Shown: piece after piece, positions 34,685-45,534 of the stretch
Layout: each line of letters starts with the position of its first letter
How positions within the stretch are numbered: the first letter of the stretch is position 1
Source of the DNA: Cordia subcordata
Lineage: Eukaryota; Streptophyta; Magnoliopsida; Boraginales; Cordiaceae
Direction: 5' to 3'
NCBI GenBank assembly: GCA_028554755.1
Contig: JAPTOF010000016.1
Location: forward strand, 5,865,001-5,929,000
Length of the DNA: 64,000 nt
Notes under the pieces: generated by a model
Database searches by the model: none
The model's input: the letters and a program-made list of their open reading frames with translations, nothing else
Told to the model about the DNA's origin: nothing
Position numbers and translations under genes: made by a program

Positions 34685-34955
34685 CTTAGAAAATATTTCA
34701 GGGATCAAAATATAATTTCTACAAAATTACGAGTCAAAACACAATTATAAATTTAGGGGTGAAAATATAATGTTGAAAATTTTTGGGGGTCAAAGTGTAA
34801 TTTTTATAAAATATTAGGGTCAAAATATAATTTTTAAAAAGGGTCAAAGTATAATTTTTAGAAAAATTAGAGGCCAAAATCTTATATCCATAAAATGCAT
34901 GGGCCAAAACATATTTTTTAGAAAGCATTGGGGCTAGAATACAATTTCACTAAAA
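34685..34955. repeat. Degenerate ~30-35 bp tandem repeats (GGGTCAAAATATAATTTTTA type)
   Basis: At least eight imperfect units with the core GGGTCAAAATATAATTTT lie in a row with variable spacing. They sit in the untranslated leader of the copia element, between the primer-binding site and the first coding remnant. Confidence 0.75.
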
Positions 34956-35599
34956 ATTGTCATATTATCGTCGTGTATTGCCAAATGGTTGCCACATCAT
35001 ATCCACATGGTAGACATGTTATCCAATTAAAAAGTGCCACAAAGCCCTAGCCAAAAACATTCTTTTGCAAAATACTCTAATGAAATTTGACAAAAAATCA
35101 ATTTCGATAAAGTTTATGCCAAACTTTAATCACTCATAACTCTCGTTATACTAAGTCAAAGTACGCAAATAATATATTGGCAGAAAGCCTGAAGCAGTAT
35201 TTTCTAAGAGTATAAACATCCACCGGTGAATCGAATTATAAAGAGAGATATTTCTATATAAATATGGCTCAAAACAAACATCAGAAACAGATTTGTTATG
35301 AGTGTATCGCGACAACTTTGGACATACATATCTCCCTCATTTAAGATCCAAATTAACATATAATATACCGTTTCTAAAGCCCTCTGAACAAGGTGTGTGT
35401 GTGTGTGTATATGCAGGCCATTGCATGGCAATAAAAGCAATAAAAATTTACATAAATATGCCCCAGAAGCATGAAACTCATATTTTCCAAAAAATTAATA
35501 GTTCAACAAATTCAGAAATTAATCACTACTCTCATGTTTATTGTTGTGAAAATGCTCCATAAACATCAAAACACAAGTATTACAAGCTTTGATATCAAT

Positions 35600-35989
35600 T
35601 GATGGAGATTAAATGCATATAACCTCAAATAAATATAAATAAACTAATAAGATAAACATGTCCAAAAGAATCTTTTACTTGTATTATTGATCAAAAGTCA
35701 CATAATAAATAAGTATCTCAATTCCACAACCTGGAAGTTTCTATTGCAGTAAGTCTCAAGTGTTGTGTGCTTTGAGAGAGAGAGAGCAAAGTATCGTGTA
35801 GAGAAAAAAAATTTCCAAGAGAAAGGAAAGAGAGAAGATTATTCTGATAGTGATACGATTCTTTTCTCCTTTGTGTCAGTTGTATTATCTAATACAACTT
35901 TCTTTAATTGCTCTGAGCAATTATTTATTTAATTATCTTATCTAGGTCGGGTTGACCAATCATGGGCGCACCCGACTCAAAATCCAATA
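35600..35989 (-). repeat. 5' LTR of the copia element
   Basis: This 390-bp LTR is the 5' one for the minus-strand element. It begins TG on the plus strand and ends CAATA, where the left copy has CAACA. It is followed directly by GGTAT, the target duplication. Confidence 0.9.
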
Positions 35990-35994
35990 GGTAT

Positions 35995-38900
35995 TTTCAA
36001 AGAAAAAAAGAAAAAAAATAGCTTTGAAAACGATGAAATTAAGTTTCCCAAAAGTATTTTCAAAAAACTTTAATTTGAAACTTTTGATTTTAGTTTTAAT
36101 TCATAGAAAACAGTTCAAAATATATCCAAAAGTTAGGCCAAAACCTTACTATGATTGTTTACATTGAACTTTTCCATGAAAAAATAATTTTTAAAAAATA
36201 CGCATTTTTTATGGTATATATTTGCATTGAATTTCAGAAAAAAAATCAAAAATTTTAACTTCTCAAAAAGAATTTTTTTTGGCTAAAAATTTATATAAAA
36301 TAATTTAAAAAAAAGTCATACAAATGAATTCTTAAATTGACAAAAGAAACAAAAAGTTTAAGTGATTAAAAATTGAATCAAAGAAACATATCCTTTGTCA
36401 CGCAATTGTCGGCGGATTTGATGAGTTTAACAGGTCACCTTGATCTTCTAGCTTTTTCTTGTGAAAAGGTTGTCTTTAATCACGGCTCCTTTCACGGACA
36501 ACGAGTTCAACCTTTTTTGGACAATCTCTTTTACAGAGATTTATCACGATTTATATAATTAGCTTTCCTATTTTAATTGCATTTGTTGAGAATACTAGCA
36601 AACATTTTTCTAGTCCCAGCGGAGAATTTCAACAGCACGAAACCTAATCTCAAAAGGCATTGTTTCCACAAGTTAAAGCAACCCCTTTGAGTAAAAAAAA
36701 TGCTATTAAAAATGTTCTGAGGAAGGATTTTCTTATTAGACATGTAATTTATCGAGAAATTACCATTTTTACAAATTAATTGGTTAACTATAACCTTGGT
36801 AGATGGTTTGATTTTGGGAAGATTACTAAGATTCTAAAACAGTTAAAGCTATAGAGAGATAGAAAGGGAGTACTCTAAAAATATTAAACGTAATTGACCT
36901 TAGTTATGCTTCCTACATAATCAGAAAAAATGAAAAAAATAATTAATAGTAATAAAGTGACGACCACACATCCTCGGAAAAAATCGAAGTTGGTAAATGA
37001 TGCACGTTCATTTCGTACAATTGCAGGTTCCAGGTGTCATGCAAATTAAATACATGCATTATTCAAGTTGCTTATGAATGTACAATCGCGTTAAACCTTC
37101 GATTGTAACAGCTAATGATTGATTTTCTAACATGAAGAGCCTAATGCCATTTTGGTTGGAGGCTTGGAGCCTTTGCACTCAAATGGCTTTTCGTAGCTCT
37201 ATTTGAGACGAGAACTTTTAACATGCACAATTATAAAAAAAAAAAAAAAGGAATAAAATTAGCTGAACATTTTAAGAGATTCTTAATGAAATTATGAAAT
37301 ACAACTAAAAATAAAAAGATTAGACGTAATTTGTCTCCTTAATCTGCCAAAAATAAACCAAAAGGCAGCAAATCTCGAATGCCAAGTAACAAATTTAGAA
37401 CGCATTACCAGATTCTGAGAGCTAGACATCATACCTAACAACAGACTTTAGTCAAAGTTATTGGCAATGTGTTGATATTCATGTGCTTTCAGAGTGCAGC
37501 TTTCTTGTACTGATACAGACAAATGATCTTACACCGTTGCCCAAGTGATGGCACATTATACTATTAGGATATTAATAAGCTTCATATTGAAGACAAAATG
37601 TAAGGGAATCGTCTGGAATTATGACGTGTGCGTAGCAACCGACATCGTATACTTTTTTTTTTTGCTTTTTATTCTTTCAAATTAGTATCTTCTCTTAATT
37701 ATTAATATTTTTAGGTGATTAGAAGGTACGACTTCATCTCTTTATGTCATAGAAAATCGATCTCAATCGATTTATTGCAATCTATATATCTATCTATATA
37801 CCTTTGTAGTATATGTCAAGTGTCATTACTTCAACTCCTCTCTTCTCAAACAAATCATTTAGTTTACCTTTTTAAATATACAAAACCATTATCTAATTTA
37901 AATCTTTTTTACAACTAATTAATGATATGATTTTAAATCTAAAAATGACATTCAAAAATCTTTTTTTTTTCCCCACATCAAATCATTTTCTAATTTGACT
38001 TTCTCAATCTAAAATGTTATTCAATGACTGAAGGTTTCTCAATAATAACTTATCAGTATTAAAAACTTACTAGAAGTCAAAATTTTTAAAATTTTTATAT
38101 TTTATTCTTACATAAAATATAAAAGTTAGACATCAATAATAAATAAAAACAATAAGAATATGCATTTTTTTCCCATGCATTATATGGGGTATAATTTAGT
38201 TTAATTTTTAGAGTCGTAATATATTTGTAGGAGCTTATTTTAATATTCCGCTAATATAGGGTTCGACAATCATGATGTGGCATGCATGGCCATTTTCCTA
38301 GCAAAGAGTGGCTAACGTAGATATCACGTTGATGTCAAAATTATGCACAAGGGTTTCATCAATCATTCTAGTTGGGAAATTTTAAAATTTCTTAATTTTA
38401 GCCGTCATGAGTTGTTTTATTATCCATTGACCCAAATGGGAAAAAAAGTGTATTTTCTTGTTCATCATTCCCTCGTTTTCAGGTCAATAATGGAGCCTCT
38501 GACCTAAAAGAAGATGCCAATCATAGAGCCAATCCATGATTTGTCAAAATATTGCAAATTTGTTGAGATGCCATATATTTTTCCATAACCTAGCTTATCG
38601 CATTTCGGAAGGATCAAATTAAAGTTTAAAAAGTATTAATTTTTATCTTTTTTATTAAGTGACAATGAAAAATAAGTAAGCGAAACTATATTAATGATGT
38701 GTTTAGTATAAGTCTATTATAAAATACTTATCTTATTTGTTAATGAATGATTCATCCTCTAATATTTATTGTTTGCTCTATTATGGCGAACAAAGAATTT
38801 CATTAAGCTTTTAGAAAATACCTATCCTATTCTTTTTTATCTTATAAGATATAAGTAATTCATTTTTAATTTATTTTTACAACTATGAATAAAGACTTAT

Positions 38901-39075
38901 TACATACATCTTATAAAAATTCAAAACAAATCATATTTTTTATAAAATATCAAATAAAATATACATCTTATAATAAATTTATACCAAAAACATAAATATA
39001 AGAAAGGGATGATATTTAGGATAAAAACTTGAATTTACATATGTCTTTAATAACAATAAATCACTAGTCATCATT
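35995..39075. other. Gene-free AT-rich DNA
   Basis: No coding signature was found. The short open frame at 36373-36558 starts from TTG and matches nothing I recognise. A- and T-runs are frequent. Confidence 0.6.
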
Positions 39076-39078
39076 TTA

Positions 39079-39581
39079 GATTTTTTTTTATAAATGACAC
39101 AAATTTTTAAATTCATTATGAAAATAGTTTTGTTTCGAATTGGTTTTCAAAATAGCCAGCCAAAAATGGCTTTTCAATCAATGAAATTATTGCATTTATC
39201 ACTGTACCAGTAGAAGTATTATTTTTAGCTTTTGAATAGCTGATTTTAGCTATTCAGTCGCCAAAATTTGATCATGTTTAAACTATTTGTCATCTCTGCA
39301 TCAACAATGAATATATTCCCTCACAATTTTCGACTGTTGAATGCCCAAAAGTTGACTTTGACTTTTGAATAGCCGATTTCGGGTATTCAATAACCGAAAT
39401 TGTCACGGGTCCTAACAGCGTGCCATAAAAAGTAGTTACTTTTATTCAAAAAACTTTTAATTTTTCAATTACCAATTGCGGCTATCCAAAAGTCAAAATA
39501 CTATTTTGAAAAAACATTTCGAAATAAGACTATTTTCATAATAAATTTTAAATTTTGTGTAATTTATAAAAAAAAATCCCA
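39079..39581. mobile_element. Foldback/MITE-like element with ~75-bp terminal inverted repeats
   Basis: The left arm (39082-39160: ATAAATGACACAAAT, then ATTATGAAAATAGT, TTTCGAA, TTTTCAAAATAG) reappears inverted at 39505-39580. Inside are two or three related AATAGC-containing direct/inverted repeats near 39165-39260 and 39360-39480. It has no ORF and no clear target duplication. Confidence 0.65.
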
Positions 39582-39584
39582 TCA

Positions 39585-40660
39585 CTTCACAAACTTTTGG
39601 ACCAGTGTCAAATCATTTGGATAACTATTAACTTTCTTACGTCAGATGTCTTATCTCTTTATTCTTAAAATTTTATATTTCTCATCGGAAAGAATCAAAA
39701 AGCATTATAAAATAATCGCGTAATAATTTATCATTATTAATCCACTCGATTATCTTTCATTCGACTCTCCCCTTTGCTTGCCATATTAATTAATAATTAT
39801 TAAGGCAGTTCACCTTTTTTTTTTTTTAAGCATCTGAAATTGACCTTTTTGGCTTCTCGAGGACAAAAGCATAGAACACAGTTCCAGTTAACCGTTACAT
39901 ATTATGTTGACTTTGACCATTGACCTTCGAAGCTCAGAGCCCCACAGCCTCACATGATATCCAAGTGCACAGCTCTCCCTTCTGACTTCTGAGCAAGGTC
40001 AGTAATATTTATCCAATAATTTGAATATATAGAAATTTTCAAATTATTTCTTATTTTGAAATAAGGTGGGAAAGATAGATAAAGTATGAACTTGTTTGTT
40101 TTAAGGTCTATCTGTTACCTATATATATATATATAACTAGTATGATACCAGTACGATGTACGAAAAGCGACATATGTGATTAAATATATTAAAACTATAG
40201 AGTTTCTGCATCTTACTAAATAGTTAGTGAAATAATTATATACTATGAAATTAATAAAACAATGATGATATATATAGAGAAAGAACATAATATTAATTAA
40301 ATTAAAATGTTTAATACATGAATGGAATATAAAAAATAAAAAATGACCTAAGAATGAATATATTTAATTAATTGATAAGTAATTATAGAAAACTTGTCAT
40401 ATAGAACGCCATTTGACAGCACGAAATTACAACTTATTTTACTTTATTATATAGTATGGATTCTTTTTCATGCATGTTCACTAATAAGTCGAATCATTAA
40501 CTCATATTTTCGTAATTTTTTCAATCCCCTGATTGAGTTTGAGATTAAAACACTTGCAAAAAAGATCGTGAGGATTTGATCATGATTTGTTTTTTGAGCT
40601 AGCTAGTAGCTAGCATTATCATATTACTCTTTTATTTATATAAAATTCTTTCGATGCCAT
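39585..40660. other. Gene-free DNA
   Basis: AT-rich, with no gene. A weakened copy of the palindromic motif seen at 44620 lies near 40150-40165 (CCAGTACGATGTACG). Confidence 0.5.
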
Positions 40661-40667
40661 AAAATTT

Positions 40668-41946
40668 AGAGCAAATAGCATATGACCCCTTGAACTTAGG
40701 CAAAAGTATATATTTTGTTCCTGAACTTGCGAAACTATTTGATCACCCCTTCAGCTTTTGAAAAGTAAGCTCAAGCGTCCCTTTTTGGTAACACCATTGA
40801 AAACATTAACGTAAATCAAAAAATAACTTCCATTCCCTCATATAAATATATATTTGGCCTCAATTTTCATTTCCCACATTCTCAAATTGATTTGACTCCC
40901 AACCAATTCAAAATACCTAACCCAATTGAAATCACAAACACCCAAATTCATTAATCCCAATCCTTTACCTACTGTAAGATCCAAATAAAAATACCAAAAT
41001 CGCTAACCCATTTTTCTCTTTCTTCTTCACCTTTCTTTCTCACATTTTCTTCTTCCTTTATTCACTCTCTTCACCCCTTTTTGACATTCTTTTGATGGCC
41101 AAAAAAAAAAAGATCATGAATATAAACATACCAACCTAAGCATAAATCAGCATTGCCTTCTTAACTTGAATCAATGGTTGAATTTGTATAGGAGGTAAAT
41201 GAGGTGACCCCATCTTGGGCTGAAATTAAAGTAAAATAATAGCTACGAAGAGTTGAAATATAGTGAAGAAAACAAACCAAGAAAAATTACAAAAAGTGAT
41301 TGTTGCAATACTTCACATCAATGATGGGCTGCTTCAGACTATTTCTTTGGATTTTTGTAATGGATGATCAACTTGTAAGCTATATTGCATAATAAATTGG
41401 ATTCAATACAGGCGCATGGTGACATTCCAATTCATTTTGGATTTGGATTCTTAAAGACTAAGAGTTCACATAGATTAATTTTATTTGCATACGCTTGAGT
41501 TTTTTTTTTTTTTGGGGGTCAACTACACAAGCTTGAGCTTTCATGACAAATTTTCGCTAAAACACAAAATGATTATTGGAACATGTTAATTGATTCGCAA
41601 TGGAGGGAAGAACAAAATGGTAGCTTTTGTATCACTTGCTGCCACAAAAAAAGATGTGTATATGTATATGTATTTGTGTGTGTGTGTATATATATATGTG
41701 TGTGTATGTGTATGAATATAGAAGGGTAATATTGTCTAAAAAGACATTTTATAAGTGATATTCTTTTAAAATCTCGATACATGCGCGTGCATAGTACTCT
41801 TTGTCAAGTCAGACGATTTTTTTGATTGCAAGGAGGTTATGAGCTAACTTTTAAATGTATAAGGGGGTGATCAGGTGGTTTCGTAAGTTCAGAGACTAGT
41901 TATGCACTTTTGTCTAAATTCAAGAGGATAATATATTATTTACTCT
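40668..41946. mobile_element. Non-autonomous DNA transposon with ~90-bp terminal inverted repeats
   Basis: The left arm (40668-40757) begins AGAGCAAATAGCATATGACC and runs to TTTGATCACCCC. The right arm (41860-41946), read in reverse, begins AGAGTAAATAATATATTATCC and runs to CTGATCACCCC. Most positions between match. AAAATTT flanks both sides (40661-40667, 41947-41953) and could be a 7-bp target duplication, although it is AT-only. The 1.28 kb body has no ORF. It includes (GT/TA)n repeats at 41655-41715. Confidence 0.7.
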
Positions 41947-41954
41947 AAAATTTA

Positions 41955-43085
41955 TATACTAAATATCATAATTTTGATGAATATAATAAATATTTAATTA
42001 TTTATCATATAAGAATGATGGAAGGATAAAGAAATTATGTGCAGTAATGATTTGTTTACCTATATGGTGAATGAAATTCTGTTAATCTGAATCTAGTTTG
42101 TGAAAGGAAAGAATAGTTTTACTTAAAAACACCATTAATGAAAAATAAACCAAGTAAGATCCATTCGCAGAAGAATGACAGTACGAGCAACTTCTTGATC
42201 GATATATCATTACTATCGCATTGAGGAAGTATATAAATTGAGAAAATTAAATACTCTCATAAATATTAGGTGTTTTTAAGTGATTAAAAGATAAAAGTTT
42301 GGTTATTCAAATGTTCGATAACAAGGCTACTTACATTCGTAACTGTATGCTACATAGAGAAAAAGGAAATTATTGTATACTTATGGGCAAATGCTGGTTA
42401 ATTTGAAAGGAAAAACTGGCCTCATGTTTGAGAAAAGAAACTATTTATGTATAGAAAATGAATGAATTTTCACTCCTCTCTTTTTTTTCAAACATAAAAA
42501 ATTCTTTCATCCGGTGATTAGTTTTTTAATCGGATTTAAGAAATTTTTTTTTTAATGGAGAGAAGGATTTTAACGTATATTAGTTCTCAAATTATGAGAT
42601 TGTTAAAGTATATACATGTCATTCTTTCAAAATGAAATCGTTATCACTTTCATAGAAAAATAAGAAGGGTGAATCGTACCTAGGGTAATTACATGTTAAT
42701 CAACTTAAATCTATAGTTAAAAGAATATGAAAAGTTTAGAAGGTTCTGGACAAAGAAAGCAGATTTCTATGTTTATTATTCGTATACATACATTAATACA
42801 TCATTATTTTTGTTTGCTTTATTTAACGTTCTGGTCCACCTACAGTAGGCCAAGAATTGAATAGATTACGCGTGTAGGTAGCGTGTATATTCGTATGTCG
42901 ACTGTGACCTGTCCATTTGCGGGTGCACCCCCTACTCCCGCCCGCATACGCTCTTTTTTGCCCCTTTCAACACGCTTATTGAACAATAGATATACACAAG
43001 ACTCGTTTAAATTAATTTTTTTTTAAGAAACGATTTTTTAATATTTTTTTTAATTTTTAATTTTTTAAGAAATATTAAATTATTT
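41955..43085. other. Gene-free AT-rich DNA
   Basis: No gene or clear element was seen. A G+C-richer patch lies at 42890-42960 (GTGCACCCCCTACTCCCGCCCGC) without coding signature. Confidence 0.5.
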
Positions 43086-43089
43086 TTTA

Positions 43090-43395
43090 AAAAAATTTAG
43101 AAGGTGTTTGGCTTTGTTTTTTTAAATTGTTTATAAACAAATGACAAATAGAAAAAAAATGTTTAAATAAAATATACTTCTAAATTATTGATATGTTTGA
43201 TAAATATATACTTATAAGTAATAACTTTTGTTAAATTACTAAAAAAAAAGTAGAATTATTTTTTATTTGGACAAACCACCTTATTTATGAGCAAATTAAA
43301 AAAAAAAGCAGAAAGAGCATTCTTTTATCTATTTATAAACAACTAAAACTTATTTATAAGTAGATTTTGTCAAACGTGTATTTTTTTTTCTACTT
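43090..43395. repeat. Inverted-repeat element related to the one at 22720
   Basis: It starts GAAGGTGTTTGGCTTTG and ends AGTAGATTTTGTCAAACGTG, with TTATAAACAA and CTTATAAGTA words near both ends in opposite orientation. It shares the terminal words and interior style of the 22720-23150 element. Confidence 0.5.
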
Positions 43396-43399
43396 CAAT

Positions 43400-44595
43400 A
43401 AGTAAAGCAAAACATCATCTTAATTCCCTTTTAAAAACAAGACGAAATGTTTATTATAAAAAATATATTTTGAAAAAAAAAAAGTTAATCTTTTGTAAAG
43501 ATTTCAACTCAGACAGATCCATGTACGAAAACTCATGCTCATACTTTTTGCCCCCTCCCTAGATTTTCCATTACACTATTTGCGCTTTTTTTTTTTCTTT
43601 TTCTTTTTAATCCAGCCTTTTTAATACAATAAAAAAAAATACTTTTCTCCCCATCTCTCTCATCCCCTGCGTGCTCTTTGCTAGTCTGAATCGTGGCTCA
43701 TGGGACCGACAAAAGTTGACGCTCAATTATTCCCACCAATCATCTTCTCCCTCCCTCTCTCTCTCTTTCACACCTTTGCATTTTACATCAGTGACTTAGA
43801 TGATCTCACAAGTTTATATTGTTCTAACAAAAGTTTAATAGTACCAAATTGGCGATACAAGTGTAATTAGACACATCAGTGAAAGCATCTAAATTCCATT
43901 ATGCTTTTAACTATGATCAATAAGTTAATCTCACCAATCACTAGTTGATTTGCTCGAATCTCGACGAAAGCTCATCTAAAAAGAATACATAGTTTATTAA
44001 TAATTTATGAATGTATATTATACTCGAATGTGAGTGAGAAATCATTCAAAAGAATGTATAATTCCCTAATATCATGAATGTATGTTCGTAATCGTCATTC
44101 CTCTAATCTAACGCCACATTGCTTCGCACAACAACCCTTTACCATTGGCAACATTAGTTCTATTTTAGATTTCTACCTTTAGCATATGTTGCACCGATTT
44201 AGGCAACAAAATAATTCACATAGTCTTGCAATGCAAGATAATAAATTTTAAACTATAAAAGTTGATTAATCAATGAGATGTGTAATCCAAAATTTAAATA
44301 ATATCATCACTAAAAATGAATAATCACAACTTTATAAATAATATATAAACCAAGGTGTTAATTCATTGATGGACCACTTATGGTGTGAGAATGAAACATT
44401 TTCTTTTTGCAACTCCTGCGAATCCTTCACCTCTAATTTAATTATTATTGTCCTCAATAAATTTGAATCCAATTTAGAACTATTAAAAAAGTAATTTTAA
44501 CCTATTAAACTATTCATTTCACACAAAATGTAAATATTGACATCAACAATAAATAAAAACTTAGAAATACTCATTTTACCGTACATTGCATGAGA
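43400..44595. other. Gene-free DNA
   Basis: AT-rich with short C/T-rich runs (43640-43770). No gene was seen. Confidence 0.5.
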
Positions 44596-44599
44596 TATA

Positions 44600-45180
44600 T
44601 ACTAGTACTAGTCAATCACCCGTGCGATGCACGGGGAAGTAAAATGTTATTTTATATGCATAGCATTTTTTCAAAAAATTAAGATAAGTGGCATTATGTT
44701 GAAATAAGTATTATTATTATTTCTAAATAATTACAAAAAAATATATTCAAATAATTCAATCATGTATATTTGAGTTAAATTACAAAACAAAATATGAATA
44801 ATTAAAGCATTTGGTAAAATGATTTACATTAAAATTATTAAGGGAAAGCATTATAGAAATATTGGGAAGAAGATTAAAATAAGAAAAAAATATATCAATT
44901 AAAATAAATCACGATTTGATAAAACCAAATTGGAGAGTTACCATAGATATCTACAATCAATCCAGATTGCATGTCATAATTTTGGAATGCAAAATATAAA
45001 TATTAAAATAAATTAGTAAATCAATATAAATCTCATTAAAATAAAACACGATTTTCATAATTAAACGTAATATAACAGCACCACATGACAAAAAGATGTT
45101 AAGAATGCTATTTATGCCACACTTGTTATTATTATATTATAAAGAGTTCTTTTATATAATATAATATAGATATATAAATA
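44600..45180. repeat. Repeat with the palindrome CCCGTGCGATGCACGGG
   Basis: The near-perfect 17-bp palindrome at about 44619-44635 is followed by AT-rich DNA. That DNA ends in TATTATAAAGAGTTC plus a TATA-rich tail. I recall this palindrome as a widespread plant repeat of unsettled class. The end of the element is only a guess. Confidence 0.4.
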
Positions 45181-45189
45181 CAAAATACA

Positions 45190-45409
45190 AAATACAAAAT
45201 ACAAAATGGGTTGGTGCATTTGAAGAGGGTTTTTTTTTTTTCTTTTTTTTGGGGGGGGGGGGTGTTGTAAGTGAATATTTGTGTAGTTTTAATTAGAAAC
45301 GTGAGAAGTGGTAGGAGTCATTGGGCTGTTTCCAGTCCCTCATTTAATCACACGCAAACACACGCATTACTTCCACATTTGAACACTCCCTTGCTCTTCT
45401 TCAGTCCTC

Positions 45410-45441
<32 letters not shown>

Positions 45442-45534
45442 CCTCTCCCTCTGCCATTTCTGATAATGTAAACACCCAAAAAGCAAAGAAAAGTTGGCTA
45501 TTTTCTCTTGAGTACAAACCCAAAAAGCTCATAA
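45190..45534 (+). promoter_or_regulatory. Core promoter and 5'UTR of the SKU5-like gene
   Basis: A TATATAAATA word lies at 45171-45180. A T-run and a G-run follow (45228-45262), then C/T-rich DNA with a (CT)n tract at 45410-45440. This is typical of a plant leader. The transcription start cannot be fixed from sequence. Confidence 0.4.
45466..45471 (+). promoter_or_regulatory. Start-stop minimal upstream ORF ATGTAA
   Basis: ATGTAA lies 63 nt before the main ATG in the leader of the SKU5-like gene. AUGUAA is the element that in Arabidopsis NIP5;1 causes boron-dependent ribosome stalling and mRNA decay. As I recall, Arabidopsis SKU5 was among the other genes reported with it. Its presence here in an SKU5-type gene suggests conservation; function is inference. 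Confidence 0.65.

Larger units (their letters stand above)
29927..35989 (-). mobile_element. Ty1/copia LTR retrotransposon, full length but degenerate
   Basis: The element is 6,063 bp with two LTRs, a perfect 5-bp target duplication (GGTAT), a primer-binding site next to the right LTR (minus strand TTGATATCAAAGC, close to the initiator-Met tRNA complement) and a polypurine tract next to the left LTR. On the minus strand the order is GAG-pre-integrase, integrase, reverse transcriptase start and RNase H, the copia order. All coding parts are broken by stops and shifts, and the LTRs have diverged clearly, so the insertion is old. Confidence 0.93.

Noticed and set aside
36373..36558. 61-aa ORF as a gene
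   Set aside because: It starts at TTG, has no recognisable motif, and lies in AT-rich DNA without gene context.
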